A stretch of 64,000 nucleotides of DNA from Rhynchopus sp. YZ270_cl-10 (taxonomy: Eukaryota; Euglenozoa; Diplonemea; Diplonemida; Diplonemidae), in the NCBI GenBank assembly GCA_964035575.1, contig OZ037934.1:806001-870000 (forward strand). Direction: 5' to 3'. A model generated the notes under the pieces. It had not been told where the DNA came from and made no database searches. It was given only the letters and a program-made list of their open reading frames with translations. Shown here piece after piece: positions 19,295-28,516 of this stretch. A program made the translations under genes and the position numbers. Positions within the stretch are counted from its first letter, which is position 1, and each line of letters begins with the position of its first letter.

Positions 19295-20341
19295 ATGGAT
19301 CTCACGATAAAGGATTTTGATGAGAAGCAACATGTGGTGGAGGTGGGTGTGGATGATGCACTTGGACACCTGCGTCTGAAGGTGGCGTCTGCAGCAGGGT
19401 TGCAGGAAGACAGCTTTCAGATGACTTTCAGAGGGGAGGTGCTGCGTGACGAGGAGGGCATCAAGGAGCTGAGTGCTGGGGACACGATTAAGCTCATGAG
19501 GACAACGAAGTTTGCTGCCCTCGCAGCACTTCACGCATTGGGCGAGACAGACCTGACAAAAGAGAGGTTGCAGACTGTGGACGATCCGGAGGTTGCGCGT
19601 TTGCTTTTGGAGGCGGAGGTTGCGACGGAGACTCCAAATAACTTCTTGGAAGGCAGCGCGTTGACGCGACTTGACCTTAGTGCTGTGTCGGTGGTTACAG
19701 AAATACGGCGTGCCTTCCTGAACAGTTGCTCGGAGTTGACAGAGCTTGACCTCACAGGGTTGTGCAATGTGACTGTGATAGGAGGTTTCTTCTTGAACCA
19801 AGCCAAGCGATTGGAGAGCATCAACCTGTCGGGGTTCGGCAGGGTCACTGCAATAGGTGGAGCCTTTCTTGCCGGCTCTGCATTGCGAACGGTTGACCTC
19901 TCTGTGTTTCGCTGCGTGACTGTGATTGAGAGGGGTTTTCTTAGCTACTGCAGCCATTTGACGTCCGTGGACCTTTCGGGGTTGAGCAATGTCACTGAAA
20001 TAGGCGACTACTTTCTTGGCAGCTGCTCGGCGTTGAGGAGAGTTTGTCTTTCGGGGCTGAGGGGTGTCGTTACCATTGGACAGTACTTCTTTCAGGGTTG
20101 CTCGCTCTTGCAAGTCGTCGATGGCCTGTCTGCGTTGAGCGGGGTCAGGAGCATTGGGAAGGGCTTCTTCTACATCTGCCCAGAGTTAACAAGAATCGAT
20201 GCCTCAGGGTTGAGCAAGGACGCTCTGGCTGTGAGGAGGTTGCTTGCGAAACAACTGGGTTTGCCGAGAAACGCGATTCACGGGCTGAGGTGCGAGACTG
20301 ACAACGTGCCCGACCCCGCAACCGTGCAGAAAGAAGGGTGA
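19295..20341 (+). CDS. Divergent ubiquitin-like + BspA-type LRR protein, gene E
   Basis: 348 residues. It has the same architecture as genes A-D but only moderate identity: MDLTIKDFDEKQHVVEVGVD header, DALGHLRLKVASAAGLQ helix, IKELSAGDTIKLM strand, and the linker ALHALGETDLTKERL. About eight 25-residue LRR modules follow (for example AFLNSCSELTELDLTGL and RGFLSYCSHLTSVDLSGL), more varied than in A-D. The C-terminal region (about 300-348) is unique: LAVRRLLAKQLGLPRNAI. Its codons are GC-richer, its modules are not homogenised, and it lacks the 5' and 3' cassettes. It therefore looks like the older, single-copy member from which the array-type genes may have arisen. No signal peptide. Function unknown. 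Confidence 0.85.
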   Translation: MDLTIKDFDEKQHVVEVGVDDALGHLRLKVASAAGLQEDSFQMTFRGEVLRDEEGIKELSAGDTIKLMRTTKFAALAALHALGETDLTKERLQTVDDPEVARLLLEAEVATETPNNFLEGSALTRLDLSAVSVVTEIRRAFLNSCSELTELDLTGLCNVTVIGGFFLNQAKRLESINLSGFGRVTAIGGAFLAGSALRTVDLSVFRCVTVIERGFLSYCSHLTSVDLSGLSNVTEIGDYFLGSCSALRRVCLSGLRGVVTIGQYFFQGCSLLQVVDGLSALSGVRSIGKGFFYICPELTRIDASGLSKDALAVRRLLAKQLGLPRNAIHGLRCETDNVPDPATVQKEG

Positions 20342-20655
20342 GGCGGAAGCGTCTTCATGCAGACACAGAGCCCCGAAGGTGAGAGAATATTGCCTAAAAA
20401 ATAAAGCCCCGTTTTTTCGCCTTTTTGCCTCCTCCTCCTCCCCTCCCTTCCCTTCACTCTCTCTACCCAACACAGGCCACCTCTTTTGTTATTCACACTC
20501 TTTCTTCTTGGCTGAAGGGCTACCTTCATTCAGGCTTATCAAAAAATTCAGTAGAGTGCCTCCAATTAGCTTGACATTTTTTTTTTTGTGTGCGCAGAAC
20601 GATTTGAGGGGTGTTTTTTTTTTTTGTGGTTTTTTGACCCTTTTTTTTGATATGA
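20342..20655. other. Spacer with long pyrimidine tracts
   Basis: CT-rich (20,418-20,465) and T-runs (20,577-20,650), with GATATGAATGCAG directly before the next gene. Nothing else seen. The arrangement suits a splice acceptor. Confidence 0.5.
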
Positions 20656-23307
20656 ATGCAGTCCATGCAGCACCTCTGGCGAAGGAGAGGGGGGAAGGAA
20701 ACAAAGAAGAAATCCACAAAAAGCAAGTATTCCGTGAAGAGCCGCGTGCGTGAGGAGCTGGAACGAAGCTGTGGCGCCACAGAGCTCCCTGTCGACCATG
20801 TGGTCAGCAACTTTGTGCACACAAAGCGGCAGGAGCAGGGCCGCGCGGAGCGGCTTCTGAACAGACGTCTTGCGCAGCTCAGCAAAAACCCCAATTCCTA
20901 TTACGAAGGGAGAAGCCGGTGGGGAAGACAGAGCTGCATCCTTGCTGTGGGCGACCTCATTAAGACCCGCCGTTCTATTCGCGGGGCAACGTCCGAACGC
21001 ACCTTGGGTGTTCTCATGAACAGCACCCTCGAGGTCGCACGCAGTGGCCTAATCGAAGCAGAACAGCAGCGGGTGGAGCTGGGCCCTATGGGGCCGTCTG
21101 ATGCGGACCTTGAAGCACACTACCAGGCAGTGGCCTCCATTGAGGGGCTTGTTGCGAGGAGGAAGGCTGCTGTGGTGGAACCAACATCCCCTGTGAAGAG
21201 GACACGAAAGGTGATTGAAAAAGTATGCGTCAAGGCGTCAGGTGAAGACGGGACGACGTTGGAGGTCGTGGCACGCCCCCGGAGGAGGACCATGGTGTTT
21301 GCGGAGACTGAGTCGAGTTTCCTGGTGCGGCCGCATGTGGAGGGGACTTTAGAGGATGTGGCGTTCTGGGTGCGTGCGAAGATGGTGAGTCGCATGCATG
21401 AGGCCAAGGAGAGGAGGATGTTTGCGAAGTTTAACGGTGCGGTGCGGAGGTGCTCGGTGCGGATTTGGTTCCGTTCGTGGAGGGTGCAGCGTATAGCAAA
21501 GGTGCATAGACGTAATACACTGCTCCGTCAGGGCCTGACCCTTCTCGTGTGGAACGCAAACCAAAACTCCATGCGCGTCTTCGAAATCGTGCGCCACCTT
21601 GCCAAGGCGAAGGATCTCTTCTGTGCGCACCGCTGTCTCATGATGTGGAACCATCTAGCTGTCTTCCAGCGCAATGAAAGGGAGGGTGTCCAGCAGCCGC
21701 AGTGGCTGTTGGATCTGGGCTTGGTGCCGTTCACGCAGGAGGAGCACAGCATGCTCGAGGTGGTGTACTCTGTGTGGCTCAAGATGCATGTGTTCCGCAC
21801 CCTCAGGGTTGCGTGCATCGGGGCGCTGCGGGGCGGGGAGGAACCGCCCTCACAGAAGTTCCTGCGGAAGTCCTTTCGAAGATGGCTGCAGCGGCAGCGT
21901 GTGGAGAAGAGCTACGCAGACGCGCAGTTTCATCATCTGGGCTGCCACTTCGATGCGTGGGCGCAGCACGTCACCATGCTGCGCCATGCCACTCAACTGC
22001 AGGAACAGCAGACGCACGCCCGCCTTGCACGCACCTTTGCGAAATGGCAATGCAGGCAGGCCAAGCACGCTGCCGCAGCACACCGCAAAGGCCTGCTGAT
22101 GGAGACCAACAAAGGCGCCCTACGGAGCTACGTCTGCTTCATGCAGAGGAACCGCCTGGGTATTGTTCTCTGGAAGTGCTGGCGCAAGCTGAAGCTGCAC
22201 GCACGGTGGAACACCATGTGTGCGGAGTTCCGAACAATCCCTGTTCAGAACTTTGCTGGGCAGATCGATGAGCACGACGCGATGCTTGACTCTGTTGTGT
22301 TCTGTGACGTTGTGCGTGCCTCACCTGCACATATGTACCGCAGTGTACGCGCCCTGCAGCAGCTGGGCATTCCCTTCAAGACCGCACCATCCTTCACGTA
22401 CACCATGCTGCGCACAGTACGCCAGGAGGACCTCTGCACGCAGGCAGAGCTCTCAAGCGAGCTGACCACGATGCTCACGACACGCGAGGCACGTGCCCTA
22501 CGCTACGACTCTTACGTCATCGGCCTGCACATCAACAAACACAACGACAGCTTCACGATGCCCTTAAGCGATCGCCTCCCTGCGCCACGAACCTTCTCAC
22601 CACACAAACGCAAACGCAAACGGAAGGGCGCACAACGAAAGCGTGCAAAGCACCGCAACCAGGCGCCCCCTGTCCTCTCCCAGAAGGAAGTACATCTGAC
22701 GGACGCAGTCATCCGTGAGATCGTCGAGGAGGCCCACGCATCACACTCCCCAAAGCAGGACAGCACGGAGGTGCCCCTCAAGACCATGCAGAGCGTGGCA
22801 AGGAGGACAGAGTTCCTGCACGACAGCGACGCACAGCAGCACCCGCACAGTACACCACAGCTGCCGCCACGTGAGGTGGGGGCAGAGGCGCTGCCAAATA
22901 CAGATGTGGACGCACTGCTGCGGGCGGGAGAACAGGGCAGCAGCGACGAAGACGCGACGATCCTGGCGGAGGACAGCTTCATAGTGGGCGGGAAGGGGAA
23001 GGCGGTGTTCAGGGGGAACAGCTTTGCTGCGAGCAAGGGTGGTGAGGGTGTGCAGCACAGCAGCTTTGTCGGCAGCGTGCGCACCTCGTCTGACGGCTCC
23101 TCCGACGAGATGGAGGCAGCAGACATGAACAGCGCAAAGACCTCCGCCGCAAGCCTGCGGGCGAACAGCATCAGCCAGCGCCTCGCCTCGGCGATCGGCA
23201 ACGTGCGTCGCTCAATTGCAACAGGCAGGCGGCCAGGGGAGGGATCACGCAGAGTGCTTGTTCCCTCAAACCGCTCTTCGGTATGTACGGTGGTGTTGCA
23301 AATATGA
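20656..23307 (+). CDS. Sfi1-like centrin-binding-repeat protein
   Basis: 883 residues, intronless. The central part (about 255-530) contains repeated Trp/Phe-bearing helical units, such as WFRSWRVQRIAKVHRR, HRCLMMWNHLAVFQR, HFDAWAQHVTMLRH, TFAKWQCRQAKHA and LWKCWRKLKLHARW. These are like the LxxFxxWxx units of Sfi1, which form a long helix that binds centrins at basal bodies, centrosomes or flagellar rootlets. The N-terminal 200 residues are basic and charged. A nuclear-localisation-like basic block follows the repeats (HKRKRKRKGAQRKRAKH, about 655), and the last 180 residues are Ser/Asp-rich and probably disordered. Start: the first of two close ATGs (20,656; 20,665). Repeats are degenerate, so a general coiled-coil cytoskeletal protein is the alternative. 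Confidence 0.7.
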   Translation: MQSMQHLWRRRGGKETKKKSTKSKYSVKSRVREELERSCGATELPVDHVVSNFVHTKRQEQGRAERLLNRRLAQLSKNPNSYYEGRSRWGRQSCILAVGDLIKTRRSIRGATSERTLGVLMNSTLEVARSGLIEAEQQRVELGPMGPSDADLEAHYQAVASIEGLVARRKAAVVEPTSPVKRTRKVIEKVCVKASGEDGTTLEVVARPRRRTMVFAETESSFLVRPHVEGTLEDVAFWVRAKMVSRMHEAKERRMFAKFNGAVRRCSVRIWFRSWRVQRIAKVHRRNTLLRQGLTLLVWNANQNSMRVFEIVRHLAKAKDLFCAHRCLMMWNHLAVFQRNEREGVQQPQWLLDLGLVPFTQEEHSMLEVVYSVWLKMHVFRTLRVACIGALRGGEEPPSQKFLRKSFRRWLQRQRVEKSYADAQFHHLGCHFDAWAQHVTMLRHATQLQEQQTHARLARTFAKWQCRQAKHAAAAHRKGLLMETNKGALRSYVCFMQRNRLGIVLWKCWRKLKLHARWNTMCAEFRTIPVQNFAGQIDEHDAMLDSVVFCDVVRASPAHMYRSVRALQQLGIPFKTAPSFTYTMLRTVRQEDLCTQAELSSELTTMLTTREARALRYDSYVIGLHINKHNDSFTMPLSDRLPAPRTFSPHKRKRKRKGAQRKRAKHRNQAPPVLSQKEVHLTDAVIREIVEEAHASHSPKQDSTEVPLKTMQSVARRTEFLHDSDAQQHPHSTPQLPPREVGAEALPNTDVDALLRAGEQGSSDEDATILAEDSFIVGGKGKAVFRGNSFAASKGGEGVQHSSFVGSVRTSSDGSSDEMEAADMNSAKTSAASLRANSISQRLASAIGNVRRSIATGRRPGEGSRRVLVPSNRSSVCTVVLQI

Positions 23308-23939
23308 TATCTTTTGATCTGTGTATGTGAGGCAACCCATCTTATGTTTCCTCTTATTGAGTCCTCTGTTTCGGCTGATCTGTGTCCTGTCATGCAGTCC
23401 ACCATTGGATGGATGGGATTCACGCCGGGAGCTTCCCACCTTGGGAGCTCGCCCACTGGCGAAGTGTCGGGAAGTCTTCCTCCTCGTCGTTGTCCTCCGC
23501 GGAAGTGCCGTCTCCACCTCCCTCCCTCGGCCGCTGCAGTGTCGGAGTCCCAGACACAGAGGGGGTGGGACTCCTCGAGCATCACAGCGCTTTCAGCAGG
23601 GTGTATGTGTTGTGTTGCTGTGGAGTGTCTGTGAGATGGGTACAAAGGGGTTCAAGGAGAAAAGAGGGGAAACGTTCCATTTCCCCTCTAAGGGGCTTTA
23701 TAAGGGGAAAAAGTCCTAAAACGCACTTCTCTGCCCAAAAAATGAATATCGATTTTTCCTTAGCGTTCTTATAGCCGTGATTTTTCAGTTTTTTTTCGCA
23801 AAGGGAAAAAAAAAAAATCACCCAAAATAGTGGGTCCCTTGGGTGACCAAAAATGCAAAAAAAACGCAAAATTTTGATGTTTTGGCCACCTGTGACCACC
23901 TAAAACGTACTTCTCTGGCCAAAAAATGAATACCGATTT
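23308..23939. other. Spacer with a ~50-bp direct repeat
   Basis: 23,716-23,766 and 23,900-23,950 share CCTAAAACG(C/T)ACTTCTCTG, then CCAAAAAATGAATA and CGATTTTTCCTTAG. No coding frame is convincing, although 23,382-23,640 has coding-like base composition and could be 3' untranslated sequence of the preceding gene. Confidence 0.45.
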
Positions 23940-24219
23940 TTCCTTAGGGTAGGCACAATTTTTTTTGTGTTTAATGCTCGGTCGGGTCCCAAAAAGTTCC
24001 GCGCGCGCGCGCAGAAAAAAACACACAAAGAAAAAAAAACACACACACACAGAGACACAGCAAAAATAAAACATCGAAGCCAGGCTGTCCTCTAATTCTG
24101 GAAATTTTCCGGAAAATCCCGACGTCCGGAAGCAATTTTTTTCCTTGAAAAAAACAGTGGGTTTTCAGCCCAAACATGCCGCGATTGGCATTTCCAGAAT
24201 CCGCTCGTTCTGTGGTGGG

Positions 24220-24500
24220 GGATGTACAGAAAAACAGACAAAATTTTAGTGGCTTAAATTTCCACAAAATATGAACCCATCCTCATAAACAAGGGTCATT
24301 TTCAGGTCGGAAAATCCAAATTCGGATAAAATTGTGGCGTTTTTGACTGGGAACAGGTAGCGCCGCAGGCGCACGGTACCCAACTTTTGTCTTTTTCTTT
24401 TCCCCTTTTCTCTGCTTTCTTTTGATGCGCGAGCCGATTGCTCTCCACGGTGGGGTCACATGATAGAATTATATCATGTGACCCACTCGTATATGGAGGA
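24220..24500. repeat. Dispersed ~260-bp repeat, copy 1
   Basis: It matches 48,595-48,840 in the same orientation: ACAAAATTTTAGTG, CACAAAATATGAACCCA, TTTTTGACTGGGAAC, GGTAGCGCCGCAGG, GATTGCTCTCCACGGTGGGG. It ends at a perfect hairpin (24,453-24,484) with stem GGGTCACATGATA and loop GAATTA that copy 2 lacks. Confidence 0.75.
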
Positions 24501-24584
24501 TTCTGTGTTCGAAGATATTTGGTTGATTTTTCCCGTGGAGGAAGACGGGAGGGAAAGTCAAGGTAACCTGTTGACGTAAGGCAA

Positions 24585-25372
24585 TGTTTTCAACTTACCT
24601 TCCTTCACCCCCCTGTAAGGGCAACCGTAGGTGAAGTAAGGTATAGTATTGAAATCGATGTGGGGGGGGAGTAAAGGGTCAATTTTACAAAACCAGATTT
24701 TGAGGAAAATTTTAGCCGAAAATGGGCCCCACGTATAAGGAACCGGGCTCATATTTCTCAAAATTTAAGTGGTCAAAAAATTGTCCAATTTTCGAGATTG
24801 ACCCCACCACTGCACGGGCGGAGCCCAAAAATGCAAATAAGGACCCTTTTTCAACTTACCTTCCTTCACCCCCCTGTAAGGGCAACCGTAGGTGAAGTAA
24901 GGTATAGTATTGAAATCGATGTGGGGGGGGAGTAAAGGGTCAATTTTACAAAACCAGATTTTGAGGAAAATTTTAGCCGAAAATGGGCCCCACGTATAAG
25001 GAACCGGGCTCATATTTCTCAAAATTTAAGTGGTCAAAAAATTGTCCAATTTTCGAGATTGACCCCACCACTGCACGGGCGGATCCCAAAAATGCAAATA
25101 AGGACCCTTTTTCAACTTACCTTCCTTCACCCCCCTGTAAGGGCAACCGTAGGTGAAGTAAGGTATAGTATTGAAATCGATGTGGGGGGGGAGTAAAGGG
25201 TCAATTTTACAAAACCAGATTTTGAGGAAAATTTTAGCCGAAAATGGGCCCCACGTATAAGGAACCGGGCTCATATTTCTCAAAATTTAAGTGGTCAAAA
25301 AATTGTCCAATTTTCGAGATTGACCCCACCACTGCACGGGCGGATCCCAAAAATGCAAATAAGGACCCTTTT
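24585..25372. repeat. Three tandem 261-bp units
   Basis: Each unit runs from CAACTTACCTTCCTTCACCC through GGGCAACCGTAGGTGAAG, TAGCCGAAAATGGGCCCCAC, AATTTAAGTGGTCAAAAAAT and GACCCCACCACTGCACGGGC to AATAAGGACCCTTTTT. The units are virtually identical; the clearest difference is GGAGCCC against GGATCCC. A diverged inverse copy lies at about 45,310-45,560 inside the 11-kb element. Not protein-coding. Confidence 0.9.
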
Positions 25373-25479
25373 TAATTTGTTCTCTTGAAATGTGTAATTT
25401 CAAGTTTTCGCGAAAAAAAATAAGAACTGATCCTACAAGGGTTGAAGGAAGGTGGTTGAAAATTACAATAACAACAAGA

Positions 25480-25910
25480 ACAAGTAATTGCTAAGAAAAA
25501 AACGGGGTGTGCTGTGGAAAACCCCGCGTGATTTCGAAAGCACCGTAGCATCCAAACGATTTGCTGGAGGTGCTGATGTGCCTGGTGTGATCGACGTGTT
25601 GTCGTTTGTGCATTCTGTGCTTCTTCCGCACTGCTCCAACGACGACGACACTGCGTGGGACCCTGTGGACAAAAACGAGCTGAAACACGCCGAGCCTGCC
25701 GAGACTACGTCCAACAACGCTCTCGATCAGATGGTGCTGGATGAAGAGGACAGCCCCCCTTCTTGAACATTTCAGATGCAGGCGTCCCAGTGGGTACGAA
25801 GAGCGTTATCATACCTGCAGAAGAGCAGAGTGCTGGGTGTGTTGTAGGTTACTTCTACAGGGTGGAGTTCCACAGCACACGCCGTTTTTTTTCCGATAGC
25901 AATTACTTGT
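25480..25910. mobile_element. 431-bp TIR element carrying a coding-like segment
   Basis: The ends are inverted copies of ACAAGTAATTGCTA followed by an A-run and GGTGTGCTGTGGAA (left 25,480-25,520; right about 25,868-25,910), with a few mismatches. Inside, a + strand frame to 25,766 reads RDFESTVASKRFAGGADVPG and continues acidic to a stop after LDEEDSPPS. It has no upstream ATG, yet its codon pattern is that of the GC-rich host genes. It looks like a host exon fragment carried between transposon ends. The source gene was not found in the window. No clear target duplication. Confidence 0.6.
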
Positions 25911-26000
25911 TTTTTCTTTCATGTTTTTTTTTTTTGGAATCTCAAAATTTTCCGCGCGCGCGAGCATTAAACAAAATAAAAAGTGTGCCTACCCTTAGGC

Positions 26001-26851
26001 AAATTCCTTCACAAATTTACCGTATTTTTTGAGTTTTTTTTCAAAAAAAAAATCCAATTTAAAGTTGTAAGTACATGTCTGTGGCCTCCAAGGACCCCCG
26101 CATGTCATCTTGCCACTTCATGGGGGGTGTAACCCACCATGTTTGGGGGAAAGTACGTCGAGGGATGCGCCCCAAAATCCACTAGAGCAACTCACACATT
26201 CATCACGCCTCGCAGTGAGCCAGGGGCCAGAAAAGCTCCCAAAGCCACATATTTTCACCCCAGAACCTATCCCGAGGGGTACCCAGGTGGTTTTGGGGTG
26301 TTTAGAGGGACTTGGTGACCTCAGCCGAGTCGAGCAGAGAATACAAAGTCCACGAAAAACCTGAGATGTCAGCAGTGGTCTCTGGCAGAAAGAGCAGTAC
26401 CATCGAAGTGTTGGGTTCCCTTTAGTAGTTATCAAATGCAATCTACTTCCCAACAGGTTTTTGGTGGTTTAAAAGTAACCACTGGTCACTAGGAGTTTGT
26501 AAAAGGCTTCTGTTTTTATTTTGCTCGAATAGTCCATACAAAACACTGTACAGGGGTTTTGTTAGAAACAAACATAGTGCCGTACAGCTTTGTCGGCGTA
26601 GCAAGGATCTGCGCAACCGCATTGTTGTTGCAGTCTTTGCCTCTCTTGTTTTGTCTCCGTTTTAGTTTTCAAACTCCTCCTTCCTCAGTTTTCCTTGTCC
26701 TCGATCGTTTCCCCTCTTTCGCCATGTTTTTGCGTATATTTATTTCCCAAACAGCATCCAGTTGGGAAGCAAGCTGAGTCTCTAAGTAGCACTCCAAAAC
26801 CAATTTGCCACAAGGCTCCACCCATATATTTTTTGTTTTTTTTTGAAACAG
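26001..26851. other. Spacer; no confident gene
   Basis: A/T-run-rich to 26,060, then mixed sequence. 26,559-26,780 includes a hydrophobic frame (FVGVARICATALLLQSLPLL) that could be an upstream exon of the following segment, but no matching splice sites were convincing. Confidence 0.35.
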
Positions 26852-27112
26852 GTGAACTTCGTAACTGACGGCGCAGCGAACGAAGACCAGCGCAACGCTG
26901 TCACGAAGTTCTTTGGTGTGCACGCAGTGCGTGGCGGCAGGCCACACACCTCCACCGACACTATTGTGGGCCAGACACATGCAGACGACGACGCTGACAC
27001 GGCGCAGGCGCAGGCGTCCTTTGCACAGGGCTCGCAAGCAGGGTCTTTACGGAGCTCCCGCTCGTCATCCTTCCGCCTGCCTTTGGGGCATTTACACTTA
27101 CAACATTCCTAA
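26852..27112 (+). CDS. Probable 3'-terminal exon of an unrecognised gene
   Basis: A T-run ending GAAACAG is followed by an open frame of 86 codons starting VNFVTDGAANEDQRNAVTKF, with an Asp/Gln/Ala-rich middle and a Ser/Arg-rich tail, stopping at 27,112. It has no suitable ATG and an apparent acceptor at its left edge, so I read it as a last exon. GC-rich codon use supports coding. The family is not recognised and the 5' part of the gene was not located. Confidence 0.4.
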   Translation: MNFVTDGAANEDQRNAVTKFFGVHAVRGGRPHTSTDTIVGQTHADDDADTAQAQASFAQGSQAGSLRSSRSSSFRLPLGHLHLQHS

Positions 27113-27288
27113 CCCCTTTTCTTTTGCCATTTCTTTTGCCTAACATTTACATAAAAAAGCCTTTTTGGTGTGAGCAGAACCCAAATTCTATGATTCTCCC
27201 GTACTTCTACTCCCCGTACTTTTCTTTATCTGGTTTTCACTTTTAAGGTCAACCCACTCCAACACAGAAACGAAACACAAACGTAAAA

Positions 27289-28107
27289 ATGCCTAAGCTT
27301 CTTGTCTTTGGGGGTACGGGGCTGGTGGGGAGCCAGGTGTGCAGGGCTGCAGTGCAGGCGGGGCATGAGGTAGTGTCGCTGTCGAGGAGGGGCGAGCCTA
27401 CTGAGGAGTCTGAGGCGTATGGCTTGGAAGGTGTGGAGTGGCGCAAGGCGGACGCGACGGTGCCGAAGGACATCATCCTTCTTGTACGCGAGGTGAAGCC
27501 CGACGCAATTGTACACTGCATTGGGGTGCTCTTCGACTGCAACAGCCTGCTCTACAGCTACAACCAAACCATGAGTGGCTGCGGGAGTGTGCCCGACCCT
27601 GTCAAGGGGACGTACCAGAAAGTCATCGCAGACACTGCAATGAACGCCTTCCACGCGATTGTGGTGCTCAACGCAAGAGACCTCCCTTTTGTGTTCATCT
27701 CGACCTGCGAGGTTGGGTGGAACACAGGGGAGAACGGAATTCTTGGGAGCATTGCAGGATTCTTCGCAAGGCTGGTCCCTTCCATGCACGAATACCTGAC
27801 AAAGAAGAAGGAGATTGAGGATGCGATGATCCACGGTATTGGTGTCCCGGAGATTTGCAAAAAACGGTCGTACGCGGCTCGCCCGATTGTCTTCAGGCCG
27901 TCGATGGTCACAACGGAGAAACACCCCAGGTCGTTCCTCGCGTCTTTGATGTCGCTGTCGCCGTTCTCAGACAGACCTGTGTCGGGGACAGACCTTGCTG
28001 CCTCTGTGCTTGCGGCGATAGAGGATAAGAGTGCAAGAGGGGTCTTCAGACGCAACGACATCGTATACCTTGCAGGGAAGCATGTGGCGCAGGTGAAGGA
28101 CAGCTGA
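27289..28107 (+). CDS. COQ11: NAD(P)-binding Coq11-like / atypical SDR protein
   Basis: 272 residues, a single exon. MPKLLVFGGTGLVGSQVCRA is a Rossmann first strand and glycine loop (GGTGLVG) directly at the N-terminus; VSLSRRGEP follows as the adenine-binding turn, and CIGVLFD lies near residue 80. Overall order and length resemble yeast Coq11 (YLR290C) and other extended atypical SDR proteins of the NDUFA9 group, which act at the mitochondrial inner membrane in coenzyme Q metabolism. The classical YxxxK pair is not evident (the region reads FISTCEVGWNT), as in atypical members that bind nucleotide without a clear dehydrogenase activity. The start follows an A-rich leader with a pyrimidine tract ending in AG upstream. 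The Coq11 assignment over other NDUFA9-like proteins is moderate. Confidence 0.75.
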   Translation: MPKLLVFGGTGLVGSQVCRAAVQAGHEVVSLSRRGEPTEESEAYGLEGVEWRKADATVPKDIILLVREVKPDAIVHCIGVLFDCNSLLYSYNQTMSGCGSVPDPVKGTYQKVIADTAMNAFHAIVVLNARDLPFVFISTCEVGWNTGENGILGSIAGFFARLVPSMHEYLTKKKEIEDAMIHGIGVPEICKKRSYAARPIVFRPSMVTTEKHPRSFLASLMSLSPFSDRPVSGTDLAASVLAAIEDKSARGVFRRNDIVYLAGKHVAQVKDS

Positions 28108-28248
28108 AAAAAAAAAGTACTCTCCATTTCTTAAGATGTGTAGCGCATATTTGTGGGTCGGGGTTTTGAGGTACATCTTTCATCTGGTACCAAGGTGAAC
28201 TAAGCGTGGCGGTTCATCACCTTTTTCTTTCTTCTTTTTTTGTCTTTT

Positions 28249-28347
28249 GTATCAGATGTAACGAAATGGATGTAGGACTGACCCGGTACAGCCGGTCATT
28301 GGTACACATGCCACGAGCTTTGTATTTCAAGTCAACTTTTTTTTAAC
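28249..28347 (+). repeat. Dispersed ~90-bp repeat after the COQ11-like gene
   Basis: TGTAACGAAATGGATGTAGG, ACTGACCCGGTACAGCCGGT, TTGGTACACATGCCACGAG and TTTGTATTTCAAGTCAAC with a T-run. It is a shortened copy lacking the GCATGGTTGGGGTG block. The CCGGTACAGCCGG hairpin is kept. Confidence 0.75.
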
Positions 28348-28516
28348 TCACGATTCTGATTTTTCGTTCAACGCATCGAAATCCCATCTCATGGGCTGTA
28401 TTGTGGTCTGGTTGGACGGTGTGTATTTTTTTTTTTTTTGTATTCTGAATGTATTTCTGAAAGGGGGGGTGTCGAAAAATGCGGTTCATTGTTTCCCACC
28501 CCACCCCCCCCCCCCC

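Larger units (their letters stand above)
23940..26000. repeat. Composite island bounded by an inverted repeat
   Basis: The left boundary (23,940-23,995) reads CCTTAGGGTAGGCACAA, a T-run, GTGTTTAATGCTCG and then TTCCGCGCGCGCGC. The right boundary (about 25,945-26,000) is its inverse: TTTTCCGCGCGCGCGAGCAT, TAAACAAAATAAAAAG, TGTGCCTACCCTTAGG. Enclosed are a dispersed 260-bp repeat, a 13-bp-stem hairpin, three tandem 261-bp units and a TIR element. This could be one 2-kb foldback-type element that has collected insertions. No target duplication was identified. Confidence 0.55.

Noticed and set aside
22512-23645. 377-codon minus-strand frame over the Sfi1-like gene's 3' end
   Set aside because: GC-rich coding DNA often leaves the opposite strand open. 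The sense frame has the recognisable repeats and extends farther; the antisense peptide is Arg/Ser/Cys-rich without domains.
24558-25283. Three minus-strand frames MRNMSPVPYTWGPFSAKIFL
   Set aside because: Repetition simply follows the 261-bp tandem units; the inverse relative at 45.4 kb does not keep the frame.
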